In this document: one piece after another, positions 10,872-21,679 of the stretch | Layout of the letters: every line of letters begins with the position of its first letter | How positions within the stretch are numbered: position 1 is the first letter of the stretch | Assembly: GCA_032988165.1 (NCBI GenBank) | Contig: JANTQF010000084.1 | Coordinates: 58,735-122,734, forward strand | Direction of reading: 5' to 3' | Length of the DNA stretch: 64,000 bases | DNA from: Emmonsiellopsis sp. PD_33 | Lineage: Eukaryota; Ascomycota; Eurotiomycetes; Onygenales; Ajellomycetaceae | Position numbers and translations under genes: made by a program | Notes under the pieces: model-generated | Databases searched by the model: none | Told to the model about the DNA's origin: nothing | What the model saw: the letters and a program-made list of their open reading frames with translations, nothing else

Positions 10872-11166
10872 GGTTCAGCTAAATCAACCCTGGGTTTACA
10901 CTATTTCAACCCCATTTTTTCACACTAGTCCTAATCAGGAAAAATAAGTGATCTATTTCAACCCCACAACTGGCATGCTAAGCCTAATTGGGAAATATAT
11001 GGTCTATTTGCACCCCCCCACTGCAGGCTGCCACAGGGGGGAAAGGGAGATTTTCAAAGCATATTGCAGGCATCTTCCTTAATTAATCTCATAATAGATA
11101 AGAAATGATAGGAATAGTACTATTAACAGCTAAAAAATAGAGGTAAATGATTATAAGATATTAAAT
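10872..11166 (+). repeat. Left terminal inverted repeat of the MULE
   Basis: Begins GGTTCAGCTAAATC. It contains a unit of about 95 bp (with CTAGTCCTAATCAGGAAAAA) followed by a divergent copy (CATGCTAAGCCTAATTGGGA), then a stretch shared in inverted form with about 14045-14185 (for example TTTTCAAAGCATATTGCAGG and CTTCCTTAATTAATCTC). End point is approximate. Confidence 0.75.
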
Positions 11167-11399
11167 ATAAGAGGAATATTAAAAAATAAAGAAAATCTAT
11201 GAAATCTACCTAGAAATCTCTTAGTTCTGCATGTTTTTCATGTTTATATTAAAAATGTTCTGCATGCTCTACATTTAAATATTCAAATTATTATTCTTAA
11301 TTATAATAAGTATTCTATTTTCTCTACTCCTATCCTCCTATTTTTATTTCTATAGATGCCTAAAGGGACATTCTCATTCTCTTACTTATATAAAGAAGA

Positions 11400-13503
11400 G
11401 TACTGGCAGATTTGCCAGCAGATCTACTGCTAGATTTACTACCCATTAATCTCTCTTTAATATTAAATCAATCTGTTTAAATTGTGAGAGGATTTACCTA
11501 CTCACTGTAATGAGAGCTATATAACTATATGAATATAAAACTATCTATTTTAGTTTATTAACTACTAGATAATAATTAATTGATTCTGAATTTAAGGTAT
11601 TAAGATATTAGTATGAATTAAACTCTTCTACTATTAAGTATATTTTATTAATAAGATGCTGTTGAATAATGTAGGCACAGAAAAGTCTTATAGTAATTTA
11701 AAGGTAATTTATATAAAAAGAAAGGTAAGTATTTATATTTAAATTAAACTACTTCATAACATTCAGAATTTTATCAAAAATATAAGATGATATAATAATT
11801 ATATAGTCTTTAAATAGTAGTTTTGTATGTCTATGGTTCTGACTGATTTTTTTGCTGGCAATCTCATTGAGAATCTCTAGATTTTATATAGTAAGATAAT
11901 TATGAAAATGTAGAATTACATTACTAATATAAGAAATACTAGTATGAGGTAGAAGATTCTTTATTACTTTATAATATCTCTCTACTTGTAATATTATAAG
12001 ATTTTTATAGTGAATTATTTAATTGACTTAGGCTGCTATGATCTTTTCCTTATGAGAAATTCATTGATTTACTAAATAGTTAATAATAGTAAAATAAAGC
12101 ATTTAATATTTATAATAAAATGTCTCCCAGGTAATAGTATATTCCTCCTTAGTGATTACATAGAAAAATGTTAAGATATCTGTATTGATAGATTTAAATA
12201 TTATATTAATATAGGTAGTAATTACTATATTAGGAAGATCTTAGCATAGAGATTTATCATATAGATATTTTTTAATGAATGTCTGTATATTATACTTAAT
12301 ATACTATATATAGAGTAGGTATTTTGTACATGATGATGACAAGGCATGAAAACATACTATAATGAATGAGAAATCAATGTTACTAATAATAGTAATAGAG
12401 TAAGGAATTTAGCAGATTATATAGTATATTCACAGTAAGTAGTTCAGTAATTATATATATATTTAAGTTATTTTCCTCATAAACATGCTACTTATATAGA
12501 ATGTGCAATTCATAGATGTATAATTAACTATATTAATTATTAAGAGGTTAAAATAATTAATCTTATATGTAATGTCTATAAGAATGATTTCAGAGAAATT
12601 ATGTAGAAAAACTAGGAAGGTTTTATAAAAAAAAGTAATCTAAGTAATCTAATTATTAATATCTTTAATATTAAAAATAATGAAATCATCTGCAAAATCT
12701 ATGAGAGTTACTTATATTTAAAGATACTTAGTTAAAATTTAATGTTATATAATCTACTACTTATTATATATATTCTTCATAGTAATTACTAAATTCCTAT
12801 TAAATTCATACTATACTAATATTATCATTTAATGAGCTATCAACCTGCTCATTAAATATTAATTAATTAATAATAATACCTACTTAATATCTTAATATCT
12901 GTATAGGGGTAATGCAATCTTATCTACTAGACTATAATTATAATGTAAATTTATAATTATTAATACTTAATTCTCATCAAACTTATTAAATGCCTCATTA
13001 CTATTATAGTTATAGAGTTATAATATAAATAAGCAATCTATCTTATATATTGATATATAAGGTTTTTTAATCTAATAGCTATTAATTATTATATATTTTA
13101 GTTTGTAATTGTTACCTCTATCATACTGTAAGTAAACTTGCTGTTCTGTCTCTTAAATCTAGTTAAGAATTTACTTATTATAGTGTCAGATTATCACAGT
13201 ATAGCTGTAAGAGTAAGTCTAGTTATCAATATACTATCTGGCATCTGCCTTGAAGGTGAAAATCCCTTCTGAGGGGAGGGAAAGTGCAGGTGCAGGCACA
13301 GATATAAAGGGGATAGAGATAAAATTAATTCTAATAACTTCCACAATATATTTTACAACAGTAAGAGTAGTAGTAGGATTTTCATTGTTTTCATGATCAG
13401 AATCACCTAAATTGCTAGAAATATTAAAGAATTTGATATCACTACTTTCATTTATGATAAAGATAATGTAAAATAATGTGTAAGGATAAAAAAAGTAATT
13501 CAA
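11400..13503 (-). pseudogene. MULE transposase remnant, inactivated by RIP
   Basis: Read on the minus strand, family blocks appear in order although many stop codons intervene. An N-terminal zinc-knuckle-like region (EQQVYLQYDRGNNYK, corresponding to the usual Q-CDRG-Y pattern) is followed by an IYN-type linker block. Next comes the first DDE block at about 12530-12593 (ILIDITYKINYF, matching the family's MDCTYKTNRF), continuing NIVNYTSMNCTFYI. The second acidic block at about 12361-12395 (IISNIDFSF, where the family has VTDRDLAL) shows the expected first Asp as Asn. A later block near 11660-11690 (FCAYIIQQ) matches the family's LPCAHTIQQ. Almost all stops fall where Gln, or sometimes Trp, is expected, consistent with C-to-T and G-to-A changes. 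It cannot encode an active enzyme. Confidence 0.75.
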
Positions 13504-13643
13504 TTAATTCAATTTATAGAGGGTAAAGGATAATGTTGCAAGTTAGTATGCTAAAGTTATTCTACTAATAACTAAGTAAGTTAGAGTGCAAATCTTGGAA
13601 TAGATCATATATTTCCCAATTAGGCTTAGTATGCTAGTTGTAG

Positions 13644-14397
13644 GGTTCAGCTAAATTGACCTCAGATTTATACTATTTCAACCCTATTTTTCTGTACTAG
13701 TTCTAATCAGGAAAAATAAGTGATCTATTTTAACTCTATAACTAGCACACTAAGCCTAATCAGGAAATATATGGTCTATTTACATTCTAATTAGCTTAGT
13801 TATTAGTAGAATAGCTCCAGCCTCCCATGTGCTAACTCACAATGTTGTCCTTTATCCTCTATGAATTGAATCAATTGAACTACCCTATACATTATTTTAT
13901 ATTATCTTTATCATAAATGGAAGTAGTAATATTGAATTCTTCAGTGCTTCTAGCAATTTAGATGATTCTAACTATAAAAAAAAAAAAAACCTACCACTGC
14001 TCCCACTGTTGCAGAATGTGTTGAGGAAGTCATTGAAATCACCTCAATATTTAATATCTTATGATTGCCTATATGTGTTTTCCTCTATTTTTTGCCTGTT
14101 TGTAGCACTATTCCTATCTTTTCTTATCTACTCCATATAGAGAGATTAATTAAGGAAGACACCTGCAATAATATGCTTTGAAAATTTCCCCCCCTGCGGC
14201 AGGGGTCAAAATAGACTGCTTATTTTCCCGATTAGGACTAGCGCAGAAAAATGGGGTCAAAATAGTCAAAACATGAGGTCGATTTAGCTGAACCCCTAGT
14301 TGTAGGGTCAAAATAGATTGCTTATTTTTCCTGATTAGGACTAGTGCAAAAAAATGGGGTCAAAATAGTCAAAACATGGGGTTGATTTAGCTGAACC
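13644..14397 (+). mobile_element. Short internally deleted MULE copy, inverted relative to the long one
   Basis: Starts with a terminal-repeat unit (TTCAGCTAAATTGACC) at about 13645 and ends at the right terminus 14397. It carries the 5' end of the same transposase frame on the plus strand at about 13885-14045 (LPYTLFYIIFIINGSSNIEF, then NPTTAPTVAECVEEVIEI). This parallels the minus-strand copy (YPYTLFYIIFIINESSDIKF, NPTTTLTVVKYIVEVI). It then jumps to the 3'-end sequence without the catalytic core. The two arms, about 13380-13643 and 13738-14010, form an imperfect inverted repeat around 13690. Confidence 0.65.
14045..14397 (-). repeat. Right terminal inverted repeat, with two tandem subunits
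   Basis: Contains two inverted copies of the roughly 105 bp terminal unit (about 14185-14288 and 14290-14397), each ending in a GATTTAGCTGAACC-type sequence, then internal sequence shared with the left terminus. Confidence 0.7.
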
Positions 14398-14427
14398 CAA
14401 CATCCCCAGGCTCAACATCCCCAGGCT
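14398..14427 (+). repeat. Tandem 15 bp repeat containing the right target-site duplication
   Basis: CAACATCCCCAGGCT occurs twice in tandem (14398-14412, 14413-14427). The first 11 bases match the left flank of the MULE at 10861-10871. Confidence 0.7.
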
Positions 14428-15070
14428 CAACCTCCCATCATCCATGTCATCATCACCGACATCACGGCTACTGAGGCCGGCTCGCTGGTTTACGAGCTAC
14501 CTCTGATCTCCGAAATCTAATTAGTAAATACTCTATTCGCGCATTTCAATTCTCCGCAAACTGCCTGCCCCTGTCGCGCAGTTTAGCCGTCTTGAAGACC
14601 GACGCCGACCTGCTTAGGGTGGTGAATTTTCCGATCAACTTACAAGAAGCTCATCATACAGACAGATACTACTCACCGCCAATGACATATACCAGGTTTC
14701 CTTCTACTGGGCCGCAAGCTAGGATTGTGGACTCCATTGGGATGGCGTTCCGTACACAGACTGGATGTCTACGGCTCCTATATACAATAGCCTGACCGGG
14801 TTATGGCTAAACTCACGTTCCCCTCAAAATAATATGGGGTTTGAAGAATTGAATTGGCTCCTCGCTCAAAGGGATTGCACGGACTAGTGAGGGCGAGAGC
14901 AGGGGTTGGATTTCCCCACGTATATTGGCCTCTCAGCTTAACGGGATCCCACCGAGCTTGATCGGGGAAAGGGCCGAAGATGGATTCTTATATCGAGCGT
15001 GGTGTACGGGAAACTCATGTCCGTCGGCCTCAGCCATTTCCACTTGAGATAATACACTCTGGAACACATC
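14428..15070. promoter_or_regulatory. Upstream region of the GH95 gene
   Basis: About 640 bp of normal base composition between the transposon and the fucosidase start. No gene seen; it presumably contains the GH95 promoter. Confidence 0.4.
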
Positions 15071-17578
15071 ATGAGGGAAAACCGCATCATCAGGCTTAGC
15101 CTGCTCATGGTGCTGGCTGTAGGGGGGCATGCTGCGCTTGATGGCAATCGTTTTCTGTGGTACACGGAGCCTGCTGCGGACTGGGAAACCGGTGCTTTGC
15201 CAATTGGCTGCGGCAGACTGGGCGCAACCATCTTTGGCGGCGGAAATGAAGTCGTTACCATTGCTGAGGACACAATCTGGTCCGGGCCTCTCCAGAACCG
15301 ACTCCCCGCTAACGGCCTCGAAGCTCTGCCAAAAGCTCGCGAAATGCTCCTGGCTGGGAAAATCACCGAAGCTGGGGAGTTTATACAGAGAGAAATGACC
15401 CCGGTAGAGGCTTCGGAGCGAGCCTTCAGTTACTTCGGCAGTTTGAATCTTGCTTTCGACCACCCCGATGATCCTGAGGATTATTTACGCTGGCTTGACA
15501 CCAGACAGGGTAACTCTGGTGTCTCATACACGCATGATGGTGTCGATTTCGAGTGAGTACAGTGAATTGCAGGTACAACGGATCGATTACTGATAGTTCG
15601 AGGCATTAGGCGCGAGTATATCGCAAGCTACCCGGCAGACGTTCTTGCTGCACGGTTTACTGCTAGCAAAGATGGCGCTCTTAGTCTGAAAGCGGGCATC
15701 AGCCGGACGGAGAACATTCTAACCAATATAGCTTCTGTGGCTGACGGGATCAGCTCCGTCACTATGATGGGGTCTAGCGGGCAACCATCAGAGGAAAATC
15801 CAATCTTGTTCACTGGTCAAGCGCGCTTTGTGGCTCCTGGCGGTTAGTGTAGTCTTTGGAGATCGAACCCTTTTGCCTATAAACTGACTGAATTGCTAGC
15901 TGAGATTAGTGCTTCCGGGGAGACTTTAACGATTGTTGGGGCCACAACAATTGACGTCTTCTTCGATGCGGAGACAAACTATCGCTACCCGGAGCAAGAG
16001 AAGTGGGAAGACGAGATCAATAGAAAGTTGACAAGAGCAGTTGACCAAGGATTCGACGAAGTAAAGAAGGCGGCCCTCGCTGATTCTGGCGCTCTTCTGG
16101 GACGAGCTTCAATCGATCTCGGAGAATCTCCCGATGGGCTGGCAGATCTTCCAACCGACCAGCGCGTAGCCAACGCCCGTAACGATCTCCGCGACGTCCA
16201 GCTCCCAACACTGGTTTGGAACTATGGTCGCCACATGCTCGTTGCCTCGTCACGGGATACGGAAGCTGAGATTGACATGCCCGCGGGCCTGCAGGGGGTG
16301 TGGAACAACGAGTCTACGGCCTCTTGGGGCGGCAAGTACACCGTTAATATCAACACGGAAATGAATTACTGGCCAGCATCCACAACAAATCTTCTCGATA
16401 CGCATCAGCCTCTATTCGATCTTATGAAGGTAGCCCAGCCACGTGGTCAGGAGATGGCTGAGGGCTTGTATGGCTGTGGGGGGACCGTGTTCCACCATAA
16501 CCTCGACCTATGGGGCGATCCAGCCCCAACCGACAACTACACTGCGTCCACTATGTGGCCGATGGGCGCCGCATGGCTCGTTCAGCATATGATTGAGCAC
16601 TACCGCTTTACCGGTGACAAGGAGTTTCTGGAAAATGTTGCCTACCCCTATCTTGTGGACGTGGCAAAATTCTATGAATGCTATACCTTTGAATGGGAAG
16701 GTTCAAGAGTCACGGGTCCGTCAGTTTCGCCGGAGATCAAGTTCGTCGTACCAGGCGATATGAGCGTCGCTGGGAAGGGTGAAGCCATGGATATTGCTGT
16801 AGAAATGGACAACCAGCTCATTCGCGATGTTCTAAGAAGTCTTCTTGAAGCAGCTGATGAATTGGGAATTCCGGACACAGACGAGGAGGTCGCCGCGGCC
16901 CAAGAGCTCCTCTCCCTTATCCGAGAGACCCGGGTCGGCTCCCAGGGCCAAATACTAGAATGGCGCTATGAGTACGAGGAGGACGAGCGTGGCCACAGAC
17001 ACATCTCTCCTCTGTACGGTCTCCACCCGTCTAACCAGTTCTCCCCTCTCGTAAACGAGACGCTCAGCAAGGCATCCAGAGTGTTCCTCGAAAAGCGCCT
17101 TGCCGGCGGTTCGGGATCAACTGGTTGGAGCCGCACGTGGATTCTTAACCTGTTCGCACGGCTTCACTCGGGATCAGATGTTTGGGAACATGTCAAGGCA
17201 TGGTTTGCTACCTTTCCAACGGCCAACCTGTGGAACACGGACAACGGGTCGAACTTCCAGATCGACGGTAACTGGGGCTTCACTAGCGGTATCACAGAGA
17301 TGCTATTGCAGAGCCACGCCGGTACTGTGCATATTCTCCCCGCTCTACCTGTTGAAGCGGTGCCAGTGGGAAACGCCACGGGGTTGTTAGCCAGGGGTGG
17401 CTTTGAGGTGGACGTTGAGTGGGAAGGGGGCCAGCTGAAGAAGGCAGTTGTGACGTCGAATCTCGGTAGAGAGTTGAGTCTCAGGGTTCAAGATGGGGCT
17501 GATTTTTCAGTGAATGATGAACCATACAAGGAGCCGATAAAGACAACCCAGGGGGAGAAGTATACCATCACACTATGA
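15071..17578 (+). CDS. Secreted glycoside hydrolase family 95 (1,2-alpha-L-fucosidase type)
   Basis: GH95 enzymes invert and release alpha-1,2-linked L-fucose, or in some members L-galactose, from glycans such as xyloglucan or mucin-type chains. Exons 15071-15552, 15610-15842 and 15900-17578 give 797 aa, the normal family length. A signal peptide is visible (IIRLSLLMVLAVGGHAA). The N-terminal beta domain starts WYTEPAADWETGALPIGCGR. The (alpha/alpha)6 barrel carries NINTEMNYWPA with Asn388 and Asn390, equivalent to the pair that activates the catalytic water. Glu517 in GPSVSPE is the expected acid, and Asp694 in FQIDGNWGFTSGITEM lies in the other catalytic loop. All key residues are present, so the gene looks functional despite lying 0.7 kb from the transposon. 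Actual substrate is inference. Confidence 0.9.
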
Positions 17579-18024
17579 AGAGAAGGTTGATTTAGAAAAT
17601 GAGAGCCGCTCTTATAGCCAGGTCTAGGTACATCGTACAAAATCAAGCAAGAATCGCGGAAATATCTCCTGTTCTACTCCTAATTGATTCCTGGATGGGT
17701 AGGTCTTCTACGTAGTTAAATATCTGTATGGAGAGGCAAGTTGATGCCAAGAACGGCTAAATAAATACATCGCGACCCTCCTCCGCATTCCACCATCCCA
17801 CCTCCCGCCAAACACGCCAACCTCATTCTCCTCCGCACATCTGACGCCCAGGCTGCATCTTTCTGCGCATCTACAGAACCCAATATGCCTCTATGACATC
17901 CTAATCCTCAACTCTATTTCGAGGTATAAACGTTCCCAGCACCCCTCTAGTTCCTTCAACTCTGCTAAACCCCCATTGTCCCTCCAGACAAACCCCTCCG
18001 CGCAAACTCTCCCACAACAAAAGG
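17579..18024. other. Intergenic between GH95 and the SUMO-domain gene
   Basis: 446 bp containing the GH95 3' flank and the promoter of the next gene. The 200 bp before 18025 are C/T-rich, as in many fungal leaders. No other gene seen. Confidence 0.4.
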
Positions 18025-19362
18025 ATGCGATCCTTCTTCAAAAAGCCCAACTGGGCCGCCAAAGCTGACAGCCCCAGCCAGTCAACCGAATTCTACCGCC
18101 GCTCAGACCAGGTCTACGCGGACATCTTAGCTACAGAGCCTGACGAGGATACCGAAACTTCGAGCGCGCAGGCGCCCAAGGCGAAGGAGGATCAGTTACG
18201 GGAGACGCGGGCACCGAAACGGCGACGCATATCGCGTTCGGAAAGCGATGATTCGGTAGATTTGGAGGAGGGCTCGTCACAATCTACGAAGAACGAGATC
18301 GAGAGACAATCGAGCACGGCGATCAAGGACGAATATAGGGCTGCGTCGGAGGGATCTGAGGCTGGATCTGTGGCTGCAGTAATACCGCCTGTACACACAC
18401 GGAATACGAGGGCACAGGCCCGGTTCAAAGACTCCCCCCGAAAGCCGGGGATACAGCCACTGGACGTTGTGGATGTGGGATCAGATTTGGAGGAGCCGCA
18501 GCCTAAGCCCAGTGAGAAGCGAGTACTGGAGGACACAAGTGATGATGATGAGGTGGAAGAGGTCGAAGAGTTCCCCGAACTTGCGCGAAAGGCGCGGGAG
18601 AGGGCGCGAGAACGCGAGGCTGCCACACAAGCTACTCGTCAACCTGCCGGAGATACCAGCATAGACAATCGCACACTCCCCGCCGTTCCATCTCCCCGTG
18701 CGGTTAGTCTTGCCAAATCTACCAGTAACACTCCCAATAGAACGGCCCCAGAGCGTATTGTGAAAATCTACATAACCTCTGACCTGGAGAACACTAACCA
18801 CCTCATTGTCCATCGAAAATTGGACCAGAATTTGGGAGACGTGCGCTTGGCCTGGTGTGCCCGGCAAGGATTCGATGAGGTTATGACGTCCAAGGTGTAC
18901 TTGACGTGGAAAAGCAGACGACTGTTCGACGTCACAAGCTGTAGAGGTCTGCGTGTCCAAGACGAGAAACCGGACGACCTACCCATGATCGATGAACTGA
19001 ACGACGACGACGGCTCGATCCCGGTCCATATGGAAGCGGTCACAGAGGAGTTACATGAAGAACGAAAACGACAAATGCACAAGACTCCATTTGACGATTC
19101 GGAAGGGTCCGAGCTAGAAACGAACGAGCCCGATAACAGTCTTCGTCTTGCCATAAAGGCCCCTGATATGGAAGACTTCAAGATTAAAGTCCGCCCAGCC
19201 ACCCACATACATAATATTATAAGCAACCTCCGAGAGAAAAGACAGATCCCGCCGGAAAAGAAGATTCGACTCTTCTTTGATGGCGACGAGCTTGATCCGC
19301 AGTTGATGATACAGGATCACGATTTTGACGACCTTGATGCGATTGATGCGCAAATCCGATGA
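18025..19362 (+). CDS. Rad60/Esc2/NIP45-like protein with C-terminal SUMO-like domains
   Basis: Single exon, 445 aa. Family members act in genome stability and SUMO metabolism, binding the SUMO E2 and SUMO-directed ligases. Residues 1-240 are low-complexity, acidic and basic, with a KRRR nuclear signal and possible SUMO-interacting acidic/hydrophobic clusters (EVEEVEEFPEL, VVDVGSDLEE). Residues about 246-330 form a first ubiquitin-like fold (VKIYITSDLENTNHLIVHRK). The C-terminal domain of about 75 residues is the Rad60-SLD type (LRLAIKAPDMEDFKIKVRPA, then KKIRLFFDGDELDPQ and DHDFDDLDAIDAQI). The final Gly-Gly is absent, as expected for a non-conjugated SUMO-like domain. It lies head to tail with TRM112, with no evident functional link. 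Confidence 0.85.
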   Translation: MRSFFKKPNWAAKADSPSQSTEFYRRSDQVYADILATEPDEDTETSSAQAPKAKEDQLRETRAPKRRRISRSESDDSVDLEEGSSQSTKNEIERQSSTAIKDEYRAASEGSEAGSVAAVIPPVHTRNTRAQARFKDSPRKPGIQPLDVVDVGSDLEEPQPKPSEKRVLEDTSDDDEVEEVEEFPELARKARERAREREAATQATRQPAGDTSIDNRTLPAVPSPRAVSLAKSTSNTPNRTAPERIVKIYITSDLENTNHLIVHRKLDQNLGDVRLAWCARQGFDEVMTSKVYLTWKSRRLFDVTSCRGLRVQDEKPDDLPMIDELNDDDGSIPVHMEAVTEELHEERKRQMHKTPFDDSEGSELETNEPDNSLRLAIKAPDMEDFKIKVRPATHIHNIISNLREKRQIPPEKKIRLFFDGDELDPQLMIQDHDFDDLDAIDAQIR

Positions 19363-19818
19363 TAGGATATCCCGGACAAGCAGTTAAGGGGCGCTGTCTT
19401 TCTGTCTGTTCTACCTCATTTAGCCATAATTATTTCTCTGGGGGTTTATCAACAAGCGACGGGAAGTTCTAGGAGTTGGACTGTCTTTTTCATTGAATAT
19501 TTACAGCCAGGGTGTGACGGCTCTTTGCTCTTCTGTATATTACGAAGTACGAATTTAATGCACTTAACACTTCAACAATAACCGTCTGTTTCATCTATAA
19601 ATATATATATGTTTTCAATAACCAGCTCCCATCTCCTCTGTCGCCGATAAGCGATAACGCTCCTCCAGTCTTGGCATAAATTTTTTAGTTCCCCTCCGCA
19701 ATCTCGGCGCAACAAGTTCGATCAAGAAACAACAATCATATCACCGCGCAAAAAACATTTCCCCTCCCCGCGTCCACCATCCTACAAGAGTCTCCTTATT
19801 CCCCCCTACAAAAAAAAA
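19363..19818. other. Intergenic between the SUMO-domain gene and TRM112
   Basis: 456 bp; AT-rich 3' flank and then the TRM112 leader, which ends in an A-run next to the ATG. No gene seen. Confidence 0.4.
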
Positions 19819-20461
19819 ATGAAAGTCCTCACAGCAAACTTCGTCTCCTGCGCCGTAAAGGCGTGCAAATCCTCGCCCGCCTCGTTCCCCCTCCACTTCA
19901 ACGATGCCGAACTCGAGCAAACGGAGCTGGAGTTCCAGCCTGATTTTTTGCGAAACATCTTGCCACGGATGGATTGGGAGGCGCTACGGACTACGGCGAA
20001 GGAGGTATGTCCAATCCCTTCCTATCCCCCCATCCCCGCCATCATTTCGGAGGTGGTTTTCATTTTTTTTTTTTTTTTGCGCCAGCCCAATCAATCCACC
20101 AACGACGTCGTAGGAAGAAGAAGACAACAAGAGACAATTTCTTGCTGACATGGTATCTTAATAAATAAAAAACAGCTCGGCTTCCCCTCCCTAAGCGACA
20201 CAAAACCGGACGGTGACGCGGTGACGGACGAGTTCCTGCATGACCTGCACAAGCTGCTGCTCGAGACGCAGGTGGTGGAGGGCAAGCTGGTGTGCGGAAA
20301 CTGCGGACATGAGTATCGGATTAAGGAGGGGATAGCGAATTTCTTGCTTCCGAGTCATCTTGGTATGTTTACACTCTCTTTGGGGGGGGGGGGGGATTGA
20401 TTTGATTGACGGACTAATTGGCTAACTACTTACTCTACGTATGCAGTTTAAGGAACGAATC
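19819..20461 (+). CDS. TRM112: Multifunctional methyltransferase activator subunit
   Basis: Small zinc-binding partner that activates several methyltransferases, including Bud23 (18S rRNA m7G), Trm9, Trm11 and Mtq2. Exons 19819-20004, 20176-20362 and 20457-20461 give 125 aa. The last exon contributes only 5 coding bases (Val plus TAA). The zinc ligands are seen as CAVKAC (residues 11-16) and CGNCG in LVCGNCGHEYRIKEG. MKVLTANFVSC and IPNFLLP-like IANFLLPSHLV are the typical ends. Intron 1 contains a T-run and intron 2 a G-run. Its likely partner BUD23 lies at about 50 kb in this window. Confidence 0.92.
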
Positions 20462-21679
20462 TCCCGATAATCTATACATATACATATACCCACGTTTCGT
20501 TTGCGTTTGTTTCCATCTATCTATCGGTGCATCTATGCATCCGCCGCTACGATTCCTTCGTACTGAATATTTGAGCGGGGGGGATTACTAGAATGGTGGA
20601 TGAGAAAACAGCATTGCGCAAAAGACGAAAAACATTGATGATTTGGCTTTTTATTCCTTTTATTCTTGTTTTATTCAAGCATGTTTCATACCGGCAGTTT
20701 TTTAGAAAACAAAAACGGGGACACGGCGTTCGTTTTATGGCGGAATCGGGACGACATCAAACCAAAAATCATCACCCTCTTACTATACTTTAGAATTGAA
20801 TGAACAATGGCTTGATCCACTTCACGTTCACCTCTCACCCTCCAAATTCATCAGGCCTGACCAGAAGGAAAAGGAAAGCATGGATGTTTTTAGAATATAT
20901 ATAAAAAAAATATGAACATTGATATGAACATTGATATGAACATTGATATGAACGAGCTATTTTCATCAAGAAGCCTGGCAAGCTCCCTTTTATATCATCA
21001 TTACCACTATAAGAATCTCTCCACCCGCCCACCAACCAACCCATCAAAGAGAGCCCAAGAAGCTTCCATTCCCTCCCTTTCTCCCCGAGGTTCCCTGGAC
21101 ACGGTTCCCATTTTTAAACAAACATGATAGCACAAAAAGTTATTATACAGACAAAGGGAGAACAACGAGTAAGAAAAATAAATATTAGACACAAGAAGGG
21201 GAAATAAGGAAACAAAAATGGCTCGTTCGAACTCGAGAGAGCAATTAAAAAAAAAAAAAAAAAACAAGCACCCCCGCGCCTTGAGAGACAGAAGATGTGA
21301 AGAAAATAAGATGGAAAAGATAAACTAGAATACCCGTGATATACTTCCATATCCTGCCAGCGCAAAAAAGGCGTGGGAAAATGTAGAAGAAGTGACAAAA
21401 CTCGAAAAATAATGGGGAAACGCCGGACCCTGTCATTCAGACAAAATACAAAAAGAAGAACGCCACCCTGGTATTCTTTCGTCTTTATTTTTTGTTCCTC
21501 TCCCCAAATGCCGTTGGAAAAAAAAATTGTAACGAAAAGCATAAAAAAGAAAAGATAAAATGTGGAGGAGAAACGAAATATGGGCGTGAGAAGGGGTAAG
21601 TAAACAAAAAATATATCGTTTCATGGTATACGTATCGTTCCTGCCGCCATGACGGGTAGTGAAATATGTGGTGGTCGCT
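20462..21679. other. Convergent 3' intergenic region of TRM112 and SET1
   Basis: 1.2 kb of AT- and homopolymer-rich DNA holding the 3' flanks of both genes. Apart from a short tandem repeat near 20911 I see no gene. Confidence 0.4.
20911..20954 (+). repeat. 12 bp tandem repeat
   Basis: TATGAACATTGA is repeated about 3.7 times in perfect tandem. Confidence 0.85.

Larger units (their letters stand above)
10872..14397 (-). mobile_element. RIP-degraded Mutator-like (MULE) DNA transposon with nested/inverted second copy
   Basis: A 3.5 kb AT-rich island in otherwise balanced DNA. The ends are inverted repeats: GGTTCAGCTAAATC at 10872 and its complement ending at 14397, with recognisable inverted similarity for roughly 290-360 bp (about 10872-11166 versus 14045-14397). 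Inside, the minus strand of about 11.4-13.5 kb still reads as a MULE transposase once TAA/TAG are seen as former CAA/CAG. The long terminal repeats, the 11 bp flanking duplication and the transposase all agree with MULE. The strong C-to-T/G-to-A bias in CpA/TpG context and the AT-richness fit RIP. A shorter copy (13644-14397) sits head to head with the longer one. Class call is solid; exact sub-boundaries are approximate. Confidence 0.82.

Noticed and set aside
12682..12702. Minus-strand IDFADDFIIF, resembling the xxDD box of a reverse transcriptase
   Set aside because: Surrounding blocks match a MULE transposase in order, so this is part of the transposase linker and not a retrotransposon core.
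18192..18626. Ser-rich antisense frame under the SUMO-domain gene
   Set aside because: Low-complexity shadow of the acidic and basic repeats on the real strand.
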